Origin: Leuconostoc litchii
GTDB lineage: Bacteria > Bacillota > Bacilli > Lactobacillales > Lactobacillaceae
DNA: 64,000 nt
Assembly: GCF_008107645.1 (NCBI RefSeq)
Contig: NZ_SDGY01000008.1
Coordinates: 45,677-109,676 of the forward strand
Direction: 5' to 3'
Shown here piece by piece: positions 63,966-64,000 of the stretch (positions are counted from its first letter, which is position 1; each line of letters opens with the position of its first letter). The position numbers and the translations under genes were made by a program. Below the pieces are notes generated by a model. The model was not told the DNA's origin, did no database searches, and worked only from the letters and a program-made list of their open reading frames with translations.

Positions 63966-64000
63966 AATGCAACCTTTTGCTTGGTTGCATTTTTTAAATT
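63963..64000 (+). terminator. terminator after cysS
   Basis: AAATGCAACC, TTTTGCTT, GGTTGCATTTTTT, at the window end, overlapping the stop. Confidence 0.88.

Overview
The window is AT-rich Gram-positive chromosomal DNA from a heterofermentative lactic acid bacterium, almost certainly Leuconostoc. The 486-residue glucose-6-phosphate dehydrogenase (8700-10160, minus) reads nearly like the well-known dual-cofactor Leuconostoc mesenteroides enzyme. AdhE, a butanediol-dehydrogenase-type reductase, an NADH peroxidase, menaquinone genes and ClpL fit that lifestyle. I see no rRNA, phage, insertion sequence or CRISPR array; there is one tRNA (Lys, anticodon CTT).

Layout. 1-1582: end of a menaquinone operon (menE partial, menG). 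1830-5910: a very AT-rich accessory stretch with an anchored surface protein, a DUF4260 protein, an alpha/beta hydrolase with divergent TetR regulator, and a CPBP protease with a clear promoter/operator. 6275-7660: AdcR-like repressor plus a metal-binding protein under two tandem zinc-type boxes. 7680-13976: dacA, zwf, an MFS carrier, npr and a YagU-like protein. 14107-34403 is dominated by three operons, each behind a T-box riboswitch whose specifier codon reads AUG (methionine). Operon 1 (14107-21257): cyclase-family hydrolase, APC permease, SDR, MetQ-like binding protein, two polar-amino-acid permeases, ATPase and a second binding protein of another family. Operon 2 (23880-27540): MetQ-like protein, glyoxalase-like protein, M20 amidohydrolase. 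Operon 3 (28830-34403): two tandem UroD/MtaA-like proteins with a zinc H-x-C...C motif, then a complete amino-acid ABC importer. Between them lie crcB1-crcB2, a DegV protein, a hemolysin-III protein, tRNA-Lys and uppP. A perfect parS site (34418-34433) follows operon 3.

34492-46023: prfC, a hypothetical gene, a tetrahydrofolate riboswitch with folT, a pyridoxine/HMP kinase, a YczE-like protein, butA and adhE (both with Rex-like sites over the -35), and a BceAB-type transporter. 46219-63965: an rRNA uracil methyltransferase, an AbrB-DUF998 fusion, a small HTH gene with clpL, a nucleoid-associated protein, a NUDIX-DUF1810 fusion, aspA, a GNAT protein with rpiA, then dut, radA, gltX and cysS, with an exporter/TetR pair inserted.

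The most interesting system is the methionine regulon, above all operon 3. Its paired UroD-superfamily proteins lack the uroporphyrinogen decarboxylase signature and keep the zinc-thiolate motif of MtaA-type methyltransferases. With an adjacent importer and methionine-tRNA control, they look like an uncharacterised route from an imported methyl donor or sulfur compound to methionine. Secondary observations are an apparent AUC start for radA, five of five binding proteins without a lipobox, and a self-contained HTH/operator unit ahead of clpL.
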